A stretch of DNA of 64,000 bases from Nicotiana tabacum (GCF_000715075.1 NC_134103.1:55048730-55112729), one strand, 5' to 3'; shown: positions 20,635 through 36,665, numbered from the stretch's first letter. Numbers and translations are program-made. Notes: generated from the letters alone by a model not told the origin.

Positions 20635-21436
20635 TGAGTTGTCCGCGGGGCTGTGATTTGAAATGTGGGCACAAGATGCCGTGAGCATATGATGGTGGGT
20701 TGAGACCTGTGACTTATGATTATGAGATGAGGTATGATAGAGTGATTTCGTTGTGAAACTTGTGTTAGAACGGCTTGATTAATTGGTTATCCTTTGTGTA
20801 CCTTATTTGGTTTTAACGATACTTCACAGTGTTCTTATTGCTTTACTATTTATATCACGTGTTGATTCTTGTTGCCAGATTCTGATTTATGCTTTCATTA
20901 TTAACATTATATTTCTATACTGCACATGTTATTTTGTCTAGTGAGTGTCCTGACTTGTACCTCGTCACTACTCCACCGAGGTTAGTGTTTATACTTACTA
21001 GGTATCGATCATGGTATACTAATACTACACTTCTGCACATTTTTGTGTAGATCCAGGTATTGGAGATATCAGACTCGGGTAGAGATAGCATATTGTGTAC
21101 GGGGATTTAAGGTAGAGCTGCTTGGTCATCGCATTCCCTTGGAGTTCTTTCCTTTCATTGTACTGTCAGCTTGTTATTTGAATAGTATTGTATTTCGATC
21201 TTTGAGATATTTCCACGTACTTAGATAGAGTTCGTGACTTTGTATTACCAAATCTTGGGAGGTTGTTATGGTTATTACCGCGTAGGCTTATTACACTTTT
21301 GTTTCTGTATTCATATTAGACTCTGTTCCAAATTATCATTGTTAAAAATTTGCCTTATCGTTATTAGTAATCGGTTTACCTATCTTAGAGACTAGGTGTC
21401 ATCACGATGTTTGCGGTGGGTTTTTGGGTCGTGACA

Positions 21437-22553
21437 CGTCTCCTCTTGTCTTCCCTTCACTTGACTATAGACTCTTTCATCCTGTCATATTTTGATTTAC
21501 CGTTATCACTCATTTATCACATCTTATTCATAATGCTTCATTTACTCTCTTCTTATTCTTCTGCTAATATTTATGTCTGTCACTTTATTCTAAAAACTTC
21601 AATAAAACATTCTTTCGCTTTTAACTCTCCTTGCTTCTCCATCCACTGGATCTTCGGGTCACCTAACATTCTCTCTTAACTAGGGACGAGAGTCATACTA
21701 AGGTAAATATTTATCCATTCTAGGATTCAAGTGCCTATCTTCTGAAATTTTTGTACATTCTAGTATTCATATCCAACTACACTGTTCTAAAGTGCACCAC
21801 CTGGGTGTCTCACAAGGAGAACTATTACCACGCTTGTAATATCCTTCGGAAATGTCAGCTAACTCTAACCATCCATCCACCATTTTGGGTTACTCTAATC
21901 CCAGCTGGATCTTGATGTCCCATCCTTCTCTTAAACTATATATGTTAGCTCCCATAGATCATAACTGAGATGAGTGTGGTCAATTGTATATAACTTTGTT
22001 ACTGTTGAAAGTAACTCAAAATGCTTATATTTCTCTGCCTGAATTGTAAATACTAATAATCTTCACTAACTGGGTACCTCGTACCCTTCTTCACCTTGCT
22101 TTTTTTACTTGTTGAAACTTATATCTACCTTCTGATTATTTTGTTGCTTTTTACCATATGGGTGGATTAGATATTCATGCTTTAGGACTCATTATTAAGA
22201 AGCTTACACATCTTAGTACACACATGATCTGCTAAAGACCTTACATTTACTAATGATAAGCATGATGCAAAGTCGAGTTCCTCTAACTCAACTCTTCCAC
22301 AGCTACATTCAATCTCTTACCAACTGTCTTTCTGGATGTAGATATCGTTGTATTATGAATAAAATAGAATTTAGGAGTTTGAATTTTTACAACTGAGCTC
22401 TACCACATGATATAGAGTAAGAAGAAAGAGTGACAGTCCTAAATGCCCTGTAGCCTCTTGCTTATAAGTGTGATTGACAACACACCCATAAACAAGAGTT
22501 TACTAGACACGGCTTATAGACTCCCTATGACATAACTACTCAGATACCACTAT
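21437..22553 (-). mobile_element. L2: internal region, partial
   Basis: Non-coding L-family sequence matching L1, L3 and L4 in the same orientation. It is bounded on the left by the LTR end at 21436 and on the right by a diverged primer site ACTCAGATACCA (22538-22549). Short frames only and no retrotransposon protein motif. The remaining internal region and 3' LTR are missing. Confidence 0.7.
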
Positions 22554-24413
22554 TGTCAGGACCCAAACCAATGGGCCGCGACGGGCACAGGTGCCTTAAC
22601 CAACCGAGTACCAACATAATGTATCTTTCTTATCATACCATCATGGGTAAATGGGCCAGAAGGGCTATCATGATATAGCCAGAATAAAACATAATGGAAT
22701 ACTCGACATAGGACAACCCAACATAGAATACAAACCTACACATGTGACATACGTTCTATAAGACCAAAGTGATCACTTGTACACTCAAAGCATAGGCCGA
22801 CACGGCCATACAATCTTTCATATGCATGACATTTGTCTACAAGCCTCTAAGAGTACATAAACATCATAAATTTCTGGCCATACCAATCATTACATGTCCT
22901 AAGCATACCGACCAAATAGGCAACTCCGGAGCAAGTGGAGTGCGCCAACACCATCCGCTGAGTTGATAACCTACTAGGAGGACTGTCAACATGTCTATTG
23001 GGACTGCGGGCATGAAACGCAGTGTCCCCGGGCAAAAGGGATGTTAGTACGAATAAAGTACTAAGTATGTAAGGCATGAAAAGTAGTATATAAAAGACAT
23101 GAAAGAAACATGGAGTAAAGGACTCAACCTGTACGTCTGAATAGCTCCGTGAATCAAGAAAAATTTATAGTGTCATGTATATGCGTATAAATGTCATATC
23201 ATGCATAGGTATACATACGTAACATCATGAAGTCGTAGAGGGCATCCCATCATATCATATCATCAGTGGGCAAAATCATCAACGTATGCCAGCTGTTCAG
23301 GTGGTGGTACGTATATAACGCCGTAACCTTTCCCATACCCCATATACATATAAAATATAGGTATATAGTGCCATCTGATCATGGGTCAATGTACATGTAT
23401 AAATGAATGCAATGCATAATGAAGTAAGTCAATAAGATCTCTCGAAATGTCATAAGATCAATATGCCTTCAGATAAACTTTATCCTTATGTATTTTCTGA
23501 GACCCATGAACAGAGGATATAATAATCGGACACATGGAAAATCAAGAACATATTCCCCCTAGTACTTCTATGAATAAAGTCATTTATGAAAGTTGCGCGT
23601 TTGCTCGTTTTGTTTGTATCATATGGATCATGCCAAAAGGAAAGAAGGGATAGCCATAACATACCTTTGTCGTTTACTTAACCTCATGGAATTGGTTCAA
23701 TCAGTTAGTACTTCAATATACAACAACGATATGGAAACATTGTTAAGCTTATGGAAGCTAGACTTCAACACAAATGAGCGACTAGCTCATCTACGAGTAA
23801 TTGGATAGCACCTCCCATTATTCTTTTCCTTTCCTCAAATCAAACAACAAGACCAACATGCCCAGAATGTCAACAAACATATTACATCAATATCCCACCT
23901 TAAAATCCATCGTAATACATCACCAAAATAGTCCACACAATCTCACACAACAACCTAGTGCTACTTTGCACTTTTCCATCCCTAAATTTTAGCTAGAAAT
24001 TTTGAATACACTTCAATACTGACAACCAAAATATACTCAGGTTATACATACTGATTTTTAAGCCACAACACAACATAAATACAGTCTCATAGTAGTCCAC
24101 AAATTACAGCAACTCAAAAGTGATTTTCATATTATTACTTCATCAATTCTTACTCTCACAACTTAGTTAAGGCACCAATAAGCTTAAAAACAACATGTCC
24201 AAGAAAATATTCACATGTGGCAACCATATAATAACATGAAACTACTCCAAACAGTCCATAACACCTCAACAACATCAACTCACTTCTCAACCCCTACTTC
24301 ACAAGTCCTTCTCCAAACAACCTAGCTAGAACTTAGATAAACTCAAATAAATGAAGAAGAGATGGTTTTCTTACCTAGGTTAGATCTTGTAGGGATGAAA
24401 CAATGGTAGTATC
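22554..24413 (-). repeat. L2 LTR, truncated
   Basis: Begins TGTCAGGACCC next to the primer site. It carries the hairpin box in decayed form (23002-23050; the splice-like GT is lost) and ATAACATACCT near 23656. Beyond about 23670 it diverges from L1 and L5 and partly resembles L4 (AATATACAACAACGATA-type sequence). It stops at 24413, where another LTR-like block begins. Frames at 23593-23808 and 23801-23992 are short and unsupported. Confidence 0.6.
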
Positions 24414-27400
24414 TGTTGACGGCCAATTTTGACCCTCCTTTTAAAAACTAATTTATTCATACTTAATAATTTATAATAAATACTTTAAAAGTATTTTCTA
24501 TTAATGAATATCTATTTTTTATAAATTAATTAAGTACTAGTCTTAAAAAATATAGTATTAATATTATGTAATTACAAATGTATTTACTATCTTAAGATTA
24601 TTAAAATAATTTTTGTATATACATTACATAGGTTTTATAATTAATTTGACGAATTAATCCTTAATTTCTAGTGAATTAGGTTATTATGCTAATATTTTGA
24701 AATTAGTGCTATAATTCAAAATATGTGTTATTTATAGATAATTGATCAAAATAATTACTAGCATATATAGTAATTATAATTTTATCACATTTTATTGAAA
24801 TTATTAAATTTATTTAAATTAATTTTAAAAGGGTTAAAAACTAAAAGGCTACAATTGTAATTCCTTAATTAAACACCAGATGACCTTTTCTTAAATTATT
24901 TTAGCCCAAATACACAGCCAGTCCGAAATACACCTAGCCCAAACACTCACCTCTGTCCACTTTGGCAATCCTTGCCACTCCATGAGAAGCTATTAGAGCA
25001 CACCACGTCATCCATCTCTATCACTCACAAACAAAACACAAAGACATATAGGTCGTTCATTTTCTATCAATGGCCCACGATTTTACTATACTTTCCCCTT
25101 TAATTTTCAAAACACTCAGAGGTTTTATCTCAACCGTTTAAATCTCATGATCCAATGGCCATTAAAATTCCTTCTAAAAAACCCTAAATGCACAAAAATT
25201 TAGGGTCGTTAATCACCAGATCCAACGGTTAGTATCATAACTACTAAGCTTAACCCCCAGAGACGGCCCCCAAACATATTAGCCCTAATTCATTTGCCAC
25301 CTTCTCAGCCGCCCCCTTTCCTCTTTCCTTCTCTTTTCTCTCAGTCTCTCATGAATGTCAATCAACAGACCTTGCACAAATTCATACAAGGTCATGAAAC
25401 CTCTCACCAAATCGTGCTCTCCTGCTTCACTATACGAGAATCCCGCTGTTATTTCCTCTTTTATCAACTAAATCCGTAACACTAACGTTCAACATCCCAA
25501 ACTCGGAACATCATTCCGTCTTTGGCTTTCAAATCAAACTCATAGACCACGTTTTGTCTCTAGGTTATGAAGAAGGTTGTTCTCTTTCATTTTTTGTTGA
25601 TAAATGTTTAAAACCCCAAATCCAAAAAGCCTAGACCAAATCGTGCAAGGGTTAAATCTCTTAAATCTCCTCTGTTTTGTTAAATCTACGACATGCATGG
25701 GCATATCTTAGAGCTCAATCATGCTTATTCGAGGTCCAGAGGTCAAATGCAGTGACCTCTGGACATTGAAGCTTTATCCAGCGCTCCATGCTTTCAATGG
25801 TTGACTTCTCTCCTCTCAGCTAAAAATCTTCAACGATTCTCCCTCTGTTCTCTCTGATTTTACCTGACTATGATTACATCACCAATTCATCGTCACTCTC
25901 CACTATCTTAGTTTGAAATTGGAAACCCTAAGGCCTTATATGGCACTATAAAAAGGGGTCTTCAACGCTCTCAACTAACAGACAGATATGAACACACATT
26001 AATCACACAAAAAGACATTGAGAAATTCAGGGGTTCGAATCTTAGTTTTCAAACTGTCTCCATCTCTTTTGCTGAGTTCTATTGCTGGTTTAAACTCGAG
26101 GGTTCTGGGATTTTGAATAACAAAAGAGTTCGCTTGGTTTGCTTGCCCTTAAGAAGGTCAGTATCTCTCTCATTGTTTCTCTTTTGTTCACCTCTCTCCG
26201 AATGACACAAGTATGCCTAGATAGGTTATGTAGATTACAATTAGTCTATATATGTTTGACATGTTGATATTCATGCTTTGTTAGTTTAATGAATTCTTAT
26301 GCTTAGCTTATTCAGTTAAGAGTCTTTAACTGATAGTTGATTAAACCATAATTGATACCTGTTGATTTTTGCTCTGAGTTTTCTAACAATCTCCATGCTT
26401 AGTTTCTTATGTGTTTATGTTCAATATAACCTTCATAGTTCTCATTGACTTGCAGTAAGCTCATCTCTGTCTTGTTGCACCTCTGTTATTTTTTGTGAGC
26501 TTTTAAGTTGAGTTTAATAGCTTATAATAACTTAGATGACTTATATCCCCTTGCCTTTTAACCTTGAGCCTAAACTTGAAGTGTCTCTGCTTGTGTTTGT
26601 CCAACTGTTTTTCTGAGTTACTACTATAGTCTTTTACTTTATTTAGCGATTATTGCTAAACCAATCATGCTTACCTAAACTTCATGCTTTTTCCTTCACT
26701 GATGATTTTGTTGTGATCTTCATATTGTTCTTTGCATCTTATTTGCCTTATGCTTGAGTTCATTATTTGATTATCCTAACTGAGATACATCTGAAAGTTC
26801 AACAAGTCCATATCACTTAACTAAGGTGAAAGAATCTAGATGTTTAGATACTCTCCTTCTATATAGTTGTATCTACCAACCCTGAGGGGTAATTTTTGGA
26901 CTGTCACCATGATATTCTCATGATCACACCAAACTATTAAATGAATTTGTTGGAAACTATCCTGTTTGAACTAAATTGCCTGCTTTTTTTCATGAACCTT
27001 TATTGTACACATTATGTTAAGGATAAGCTTCTTTCATTTTCATATAATAGGTCATGATCTTGTTTGAATAAAGTCAAAAAGTAATTACTGTATAACACAG
27101 CTTGCTTGTCCATGTAGTTGAGATGTTCATATACATGTGTAATTCAAAACTTGTACAGTATATCATTGTCCTCAATATCTTTGAGCCACTGCTGATTCTG
27201 TAAAGCTTGCATGCATCTATCATCAACTTGTCTTTCATGAAAGTAGGACTCAGACATACTATTATAATGAATTTAGGAGCTGAAACATGGTCACTTCGTA
27301 CTTATATACTAAGCTAAACTTATGTTTGAGTTGAATTTGTTTTGATACAATATTTTCCATTTCCTCTCTTCACTAACATGTTGATTTGATTCTGTAATTA

Positions 27401-28220
27401 GTTCTATAATTTGCAAAGTTCCCCTGCTTATATGAGGTCACTACCTAACTTACCCCGCCTCTGAAATATGTTGTCCCTTAATGATTCACCCCTACAACAG
27501 TATGATATAAAACTTTCGTTTTCCATCTACATATGTTCTGAAGTCAGCCCTTTAGGTTTGCTTGATATGTATTCTTTACTTAGTGTCAAAAGTAATATAT
27601 ATTCTCTTGTGTTAGTCTGTTAAGAGGAAAGTATATATTTTGTGGTAAGTAATACTTTAGTATTTATTTTAAAGTGGAAGGGCCTCATTGGCACTTAACC
27701 TCGTAGGAAAAATATGTTGTTAGTGTTTAAGGGTATTTAGGAGAGGAGTTCGGCTCTAGGTTGAGCTACCCTCATCGGCACAAGAATTGCCCTGGGCCTT
27801 GAGTCCCTTGGGAACTTTGATGTGTCGGGGGATCCAAAAGAAGCATCGACCTCGAGTAGGGTTCCCTCCTTAGCTCTTAATTCATTGACACATTCAGTTC
27901 TTTAAGGGTTTAATATTTAATAACAACAAAATATTTCCAATGTGAACTATTTGCTAAGTAAAGCCACCACAATAATATACAATTTCCCCCTTACAGTATT
28001 AATCATATTCGTGTTTCAATTATCTTTTTGTGTATGTGTCATGTACATCAGAGTGTGATCTACAATTAGAATATGCTGAATATATTGAATAATATATATA
28101 ATGACTTTCTTATTCTTTTGACATGTACATCTGTTCGGGCCGCCGAGTTCCTAGTGAACTGAGGCCCAATTCCAGCCTTGTTGCATTTTGTCGGGGAGCC
28201 CAAAATCCGGTGTCCTCACA
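24414..28220 (+). repeat. 3.8-kb LTR-like block, possibly Ogre/Tat solo LTR
   Basis: Starts TGTTGACGGCC and ends TCCTCACA, giving TG...CA ends. It has an AT-rich first part, a TATA box at 25947-25954, a long T-rich stretch, and a GC-richer tail with GAACTGAGGCCCAATTC near 28157. The length and opening sequence recall Ogre/Tat LTRs, from memory. Five bases left (GTATC) and right (TCTCT) do not match, so no target duplication is evident. No coding region is supported; the longest frames (about 25285-25479, both strands) are short and carry no motif. A host gene leader cannot be fully excluded. Confidence 0.45.
25947..25954 (+). promoter_or_regulatory. TATA box in the 3.8-kb LTR-like block
   Basis: TATAAAAA is followed by GGGGTCTTCAACGCTC and a pyrimidine-rich stretch. 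The position, about 1.5 kb into a 3.8-kb LTR, fits a U3/R promoter and supports plus orientation. Confidence 0.6.
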
Positions 28221-28246
28221 TCTCTTTACTGCCGGGCCTACCTTCT

Positions 28247-28534
28247 TGATAACAACATGATAGGGGTCCAAGAATTACTAAAGAAAATCAAAAAACGTGC
28301 GGAAGCTAAAAGAAAATAAAGAAACAGAAAAATAACGGAAAATTAAAGATAGATTGAATTCAAGAAAGAGTTTCTTGAATTCAAGAAGTCTATTCTTGAA
28401 GTTGAATCCTAACAACAACAATTAGCTAACAAAGAACTAATCGCCTTTGGTAGAGAATTAAAAACAAGAGATAGATTGTGAAACCCGACCCTTTAGAATA
28501 ACAAGAACAACAATAAGCCTAAACTTATCAATAC
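28247..28534. repeat. LTR-like fragment resembling the C1 LTR
   Basis: TGATAACAACATGATAGGGGTCC is organised like the start of the C1 LTR (TGATAACGACAAGGTCGGG), with similar A-rich content, CGGAAGC and a later AATCGCCTTTGG. It breaks off where L3 sequence begins. The relation is by eye and weak. Confidence 0.35.
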
Positions 28535-31500
28535 CTAGAACCCATAGGATGGAAGATACGCCACTGAAAACATCGCTACCATTCTTGGATACTAAATCCC
28601 AGCGCTTCTAGCCTTCTATCCGAAGTATGGACTATTCACGATCTTCTGCATTTGAGTATCTCGTACGTTGTTCACCTTTACCTTACTTACCTTAAAATCT
28701 TGCATCACATCTTCTATCTCTTTCATGACCTCCCTTCCACATAGGTATAATTCATATCCGCGACTTGAAGCTCTATTATAATACTTGCACCTCTGGTGCA
28801 TACACACTCTGGTGGGAGCTTCATATTGATTTCTTTTGAGGCTGGTACTCTTCTAACTGACTTTATCATAGACCATCTCTCTTGTACCTCTGATATTAAG
28901 AATGATCCTACAATGTTCTCAATCACGAAGTCTTTAATTTTCTGGGTCCAATAATCAGACTCATGATTTACTTAGTTGATATAACTCTTTAGTTTCCTCT
29001 TCCTTATAATCAACCTTCGTGTAGGCTTAAGCTATCTTCCGATCTGTGGCTCCTGGTATTAGTTATTACTTTAGAATTTCATGGGCACTATGGAATATCC
29101 ATGATTCAATCTCCTAACAATTCAATCCTTTGTCTATGCCCTGGGCTCAATTCTTTCTTTTATCTTATATCGGAGTCTTCTACGTATGTATGATTGTCAA
29201 CATATATGTTGCATATATAAAACTCCGAACTCTTAGGTGCATTCATAACGTAACTAACTATGGATCATTGATCGAATAATTCCTTTCATTCCTTCTCAAC
29301 TTTCTTTAACTGCAAGCAATTACTTTTCCTGGTCATCATTTTTTTCCACTTGTTGCATGCATACTTAGCTTATCTTAGTTCCCACGTATGCCAAAATTTT
29401 CATGCAACTCATATGATCTCGAATATTACTTTTAATTTTTCTTCCCATTCCTTAGCCACGATAGGTGCCATTTTCTTATGGAGTGCATACAATGTTGTTG
29501 TAAAACTGTTGTTATAAGACCATTTCCTATTTAGGTCATTGTGCTTAGATTGAAGACTTTTTTCTTATTTTCTCAGCTAGTCTTTCATTGTAGTACTTAG
29601 GGAGGACCCTCTGACTCTTGTAAAGTTGTGAGCTTATTACATCGTATTCCCGATAGAATTTTTGATGTTTGTGCTCACTTGTAATTATCCTTAGTTACTT
29701 ACCTCCACACCCATATGCTCGTACGGTTGCTTGTGAACTGAAGTTTTGACTGTCTTCCCGGTGGAACTCTCTTTTATTTCCGTAACACTCATACAGTGCC
29801 TTTAACTACCCCAATTCCTATCTGAATAGTTCTCAAGGATTACCTTGTCATAACTGCGAGGCTGAATTCACTATGTTGGAGTTTACTATGTTTATCTTGC
29901 ACGATCCGCTACTTCGTCTGTATCCTCTTGTGTAGCCATAACTAGGCTCTTCCTGAATCAACTACTAACTACTCATTATCTCTCTCATATCAATATTCTG
30001 CGTAATCTTTCATGGGTCATTTCCTTTATCTTACTTACGTCCCGCGCTGGCTCCTTATCTATCAATAACATCTCAGGCAGGAACCCTTACCTCCTCTTCT
30101 CGACGTCGTGTTTGGATAATGTTCTGGACTTATCCCTTTCACATTCTTATCACATTCTTCCTTTATTAATCCATAGTTACTAGAACCACTCAATTCTGAC
30201 TTAATGCCATATCACTCCATATTCCCCCCTTTAGGGGAGTACTAGGAGTTGGATCCACGAGGATTTACCTATAGATATTTTACCTCTTCATCTTTGGCAT
30301 CTTTTCAAATCATCGATTACCCTTACTCGCCTTGCGGCAATCCTTCTGTATCAAGAATAATAAAATTCCTTATTCGCGAGAGTGACACTTAGTACAACTG
30401 GCACATACAGTCCCTTACGTTTAACTTTGCTCACATTGCTTGCTTTAGGGAAGCGTCTTCCTGAATGACCATTCTCTAAATTTCTCATGAATCTTCTTCT
30501 ATTGTTTATTCCATTATCGCCAGAACGCAATATGAAATTTCCATGATGACAACTATTATCAAATCACCCAGTCCCTAATACATGTTTAGATTATCTTGTT
30601 CACCAGCCCATACCGATTTCTATTATTCTGGGGTCTAACTTTTCCTTCTGGTAGTCGCGTTGGAGTCACGAACTTATTTCTCGAAATGAGGGTAAGACTT
30701 TATGGCCTATACTATTTTGCTGTCTCAAGGCCTGTCACCTCTCGTCTTTTCTTTCACTCGACTATAGACTCTGTAATACTGTCATTTTTTTTCTACTGTT
30801 GCCATCCATGCATCACATCTTACTCATAATGCTTCGTTATCTCTCTTCTTATTTTCCAGCTAATATTTCTGTCTATCACTTTATTCTGAAAACTTTAACA
30901 AGACATTCTTTTGCTTTTAGCTCCTCTTGCTTCATCTGTTGGCTTTTCGGGTTGCCTAACATTCTTCCTTTACTAGGGACGGGAGCCACATTAAGATAAT
31001 ATCCCTTCCGGATTCCAATGCCCATCTTTATAGTACTCATATTTAGTTGTACTATTTTAGAGTGCACCATATGGGTATCTTACAAGGAGATCTATTATCA
31101 CATTTGCAATATCCTTCAGAAATGTCAACTGACACAAATAATCCATTCACTATTTTGGGTTACTCTAACCCCATCCGGATTCTGATATCCGTCCTTCTCT
31201 TATACTACTTCCGTTAGCTTCCATAGGGCATAAATGAGATGGGTGTGGCCAATTGTACATACCTCTGTTACAATTAAAGGTAACACAAAATGCTTATATC
31301 TCCCTTCCTGAATGGTAAATAATGATAATCTTCATGAGCCCCATACCTCATACCCTTTTTCATCTTGCTTCTTTTACTTGTTGAAGCTTGTGATACCTTC
31401 TGAATCTCTCGTTGCTTTTTACCATATGGGTGGATATATATTCATGCCTTAGGGCTCCTTTTCCAGAAGCTTACACATCTTAGTACATACATGACTTGCT

Positions 31501-31816
31501 GAATATCTCATATTTATCCATCATAAGCATGATGCAAAAATTGAGCTCCTCTGATTCAATTCTTCCATAGCTATACCTCTTATCAACCGTCTTTCTGGAT
31601 GTAGGCATCGTCGTATTATGAATAAGATAGAGTTTAGGAAGTTGAGTTCTTACAACTGAGCTCTACCACACGATCTAGAGTAAGAAGAAAGAGTGACAGT
31701 CCTAAATGGCATGTAGCCTCCTGCTTATAAGTGTGGTGCACGACACACCCATAAACAAGACTCTACTAAACACAACTTGTAGACTCCCTAGGACAGAACT
31801 GCTCTGATACCACTTT
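28535..31816 (-). mobile_element. L3: internal region, about 3.3 kb
   Basis: Parallels the L5 internal region in reverse (CCATAGG..GGAAGAT near 28545 matches 57710-57750), up to the primer site GCTCTGATACCA at 31801-31812. The segment nearest the polypurine tract and the 3' LTR are missing. The two overlapping short frames at 28616-28926 have no known domain. In the matching L5 region the frame is broken, which argues against a gene. Confidence 0.72.
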
Positions 31817-33854
<2,038 letters not shown>

Positions 33855-33960
33855 CTACTATAGACGAGACAACAACAACCTAACTACAATTCGAGACCTT
33901 TAATGCAACAAAAAGCCCAAATATACCATAACACGCCCAATCAACAAGTTACCAAATAGC
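33855..33960. repeat. Unassigned repeat segment, left of the solo LTR
   Basis: Matches 40320-40423 (CCTAACTACAATTCG.GACC, TATACCATAACAC). With 37358-38091 it forms one unit that the solo LTR interrupted. No gene. Confidence 0.6.
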
Positions 33961-34850
33961 CTGAATGTCACGACCCAAAATCCAACTAGTCGTGATGGTA
34001 CCTAACCCATCCCTTTAGGTAAGACAATTACCAACTAACCAATTTCAATGATAATTATTAAAGCAATTTAAGTGAATAAAGATCCTGATCTTATACAATC
34101 CCAAGAACTGGTAGTACAAATCATGAGCTTCTAAGAATAAAGTATACAAAGCGGAAATGAAATAAATACATAGTCTGTTTGAATAATACATAAACAGAGC
34201 TTTTATAGATCTAAGGCTACCCTAAACAAGAGGCAGCTACAACAGGAACACAGGTACATCTTCAAATCCCGCAACCATCTAGCACAGCAACAACAACCAA
34301 CATCCTGCACGCAATGTGCAGAAGTGTAGTATCAGTACAACTGACCCCATGTACTGAGTTAGTAACAAACCTAGCCGTAGGTTGATTGTAGTGACGAGCT
34401 TCCACCAAGGTCGGGTCCAAAATCAATAGTCCACAACAAACCATAACAACATAAAGCAAATAATACCAGAAGTAACTCAGGATAAAATAATCATCCAAAT
34501 AATAATTTCAAAAATAGTAGTTCTTTCTTTCAAATACATCAGTGTAAACACAAATCGTTTGCCGAAGTTGCCAATAATATGAATAGTTTGAAAACAATAA
34601 ATTTCTCCAAAAATCTTTTCAATAATAAATAATATGTTTCATTTTCCTTCTAGATAACCCGTGTAAAACAAATACATCACTATGCCCATCTGTCAAAATG
34701 TGTGAGAAATTATGAATGATGTGATGTTGTACAGAATGAAGAAAAATACATCTCTATGCCTGCATGTCATGTGTGCATGCCAATGCGATGCAACTTAGTG
34801 ATAAAATCATAAACAGCTCCTCGGGCAGAGCATCACTCATATACAGCCCC

Positions 34851-35030
34851 TCGGGCAAACCTCACAGTCACTCGTGCCACTCGGGCATACCTAACAATCA
34901 CTCTTGTCACTCGGGCATACCTTACAATCACTCTTGCTACTCGAGCATACCTCACAATCACTCTTGCTACTCGGGCATACCTCACAATCACTCTTGCCAC
35001 TCGGGCATACCTCACAATCACTCATGTCTC
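34851..35030. repeat. 30-bp tandem array in the solo LTR
   Basis: TCGGGCATAC recurs at 34881, 34911, 34941 (as TCGAGCATAC), 34971 and 35001, exactly 30 bp apart, with partial units at both ends. Because 30 is a multiple of three, frames stay open and translate to ten-residue repeats (HNHSCHSGIP type on plus). This is not evidence of a gene. Confidence 0.88.
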
Positions 35031-36304
35031 CCAGTCACTCAACACTCGGCACTCGCACTCAATAGGTACCTGCACTCACTGGGGGTGTGTACAGACTCCG
35101 GAGGGGCTCCTTCAGCCCAAGCGCTATAATTTGCACGGATAGCTCACGTGCTACACGGATAACTCACGTGCTATAATAATAAAGTATGCTGCAGGCGGGC
35201 AGCCCCGATCCACACTCATCCTCATAATCAGTCCCTCGGCCGATATCAAACATGTTGTGGCGTGCAGCCCGATCCCATAAATATGCAACATGTTGCGGCG
35301 TGCAGCCCGATCCCATAAATATCCTCACAAATCAGGCCCTCGGCCTCACTCAGTCATTAATCTTTCCAGTCTCTCGGACTCACAATGTCATGAAAAATAG
35401 CCCAAAAATAATGATATGATATATCAATAAATAACAACAGAGACTGAGATATGATATGCAATGAAATGAATATGACTGAGTATGAATTTTCAATTTAAAA
35501 CAAATAATTCACAGCAATATGACCTCTGGGGGTCCCAATAATACTGGCACGTAGCCTCAACATGATTTTTAATATGCTTTGCAGCTCAATATCTTTAACT
35601 CATAAAACTGCATGGAAAATGCCAAGATTATTTAACTACAAATTCCACAGAAATAACTATGTCACAATTTCTATAGTGCACGCTCACACGCCCGTCACCT
35701 AGCATGTGCGTCAACTCCCAACAATTCACAAAATACATATATTCAGGGTTCATACCCATAACTCCAAGATTAGAAGAGTTACTTACCTCGAACAAGCCAA
35801 ATCCAATGTCGAGCAAGCTAAGCAATGCTCCAGAAATTCCATTCTGCGCCTAACAAATTCCAAACGGCTCGAATCTAGTCACCATAATTTGATTCAGCCC
35901 ACAGAAATTATAGGAATTAATTCCATATCAAAATACTAATATTTTTCAAAAATTTGAAATTCCGCCTCAAAAATTACCCGTGGGGCCCACGTCTCAAAAT
36001 CCAACGAAACTCACAAAATACGATAACCTATCCAATTACAAGTTCAACCATACTAATTTCACTCAAATCCGACTCCAAATCGGTATTCAAACTTGAAAAT
36101 TTCATTTTGTGACATTATAGAAATTTCCTTCTATTTCTCTTGAAGATTCAATAATATTACACCAAAAATGAAGATTAATTCATGGAATATAACCACAAGG
36201 GAGTTAAGAACACTTACCCCAAGTTGTGTGGAAAATTTACTCTCCAAAATCGCCCAAACCGTGCTCCAAAATCCGAAAATGAGAAAAATTCTCGGAACCC
36301 TCAT

Positions 36305-36665
36305 TTTTAACACTGCCCAGGCATTTCCGCACATGCGGTGCCTGCACTCGCACCTGCGCATCCGCTGTTGCGGACAAAAATGCGCGCCTGCTGAAACAGC
36401 CGGCCCTCTAAAATCTCGCATCTGCGGCGCTATTCTCGCATCTGCGGGCTTCGCAGATGCGCATTCCCCTTCGCACCTACGGTCGCCTCACGCCAGCCCC
36501 AGTCCACATCTGTGCCAACACCTTCGCTCCTGCAGCCTTGCAGATGCGGAAAATTCCTCACACCTGCGAGCACTGCCCAGTTCCATACTTGGCCGCTTCT
36601 GCGACTGATCTCGCGCACATGCGGCTTCGCACCTGCGATCAAAAGCTTTGCAGGTGCGATCACAC
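36305..36665. repeat. GC-rich palindromic CGCATCTGCG block in the solo LTR
   Basis: Motifs such as CGCACCTGCG, CGCATCTGCGG, TTCGCAGATGCG and GCAGGTGCGA crowd this 360-bp stretch on both strands. It stands out from the AT-rich surroundings and parallels the TATGCGG/CCGCATA block of the Tekay LTR in style but not sequence. Confidence 0.6.

Larger units (their letters stand above)
19840..21436 (+). repeat. Right part of the LTR fragment split by T1
   Basis: Continues 3254-4051. It contains two tandem arrays (19880-20190 and 20465-20634), a CTGCACATTTTTGTGTAG hairpin-like segment near 21033-21050, and the terminus GGGTCGTGACA at 21436. The last 400 bp resembles the reverse complement of the start of the solo LTR at 33966, so both belong to one broad LTR group. 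No gene. Confidence 0.6.

Noticed and set aside
25285..25479. Possible host gene leader or small gene in the 3.8-kb LTR-like block
   Set aside because: Both strands have a similar short frame, with no motif and no splice-supported exon chain. TG...CA ends and the TATA position favour an LTR.
28616..28926. Two overlapping minus-strand frames with a sequence such as MKLPPECVCTRGAS
   Set aside because: The same region in L5 (57330-57560) is broken by stops, the two frames overlap and no domain is recognisable. Kept only as part of the L3 internal region.
34764..35129. 121-residue plus-strand frame with HSCHSGIPHN repeats
   Set aside because: It is a translation of a 30-bp tandem repeat in the solo LTR, and the opposite strand is also open. 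There is no flanking gene structure.
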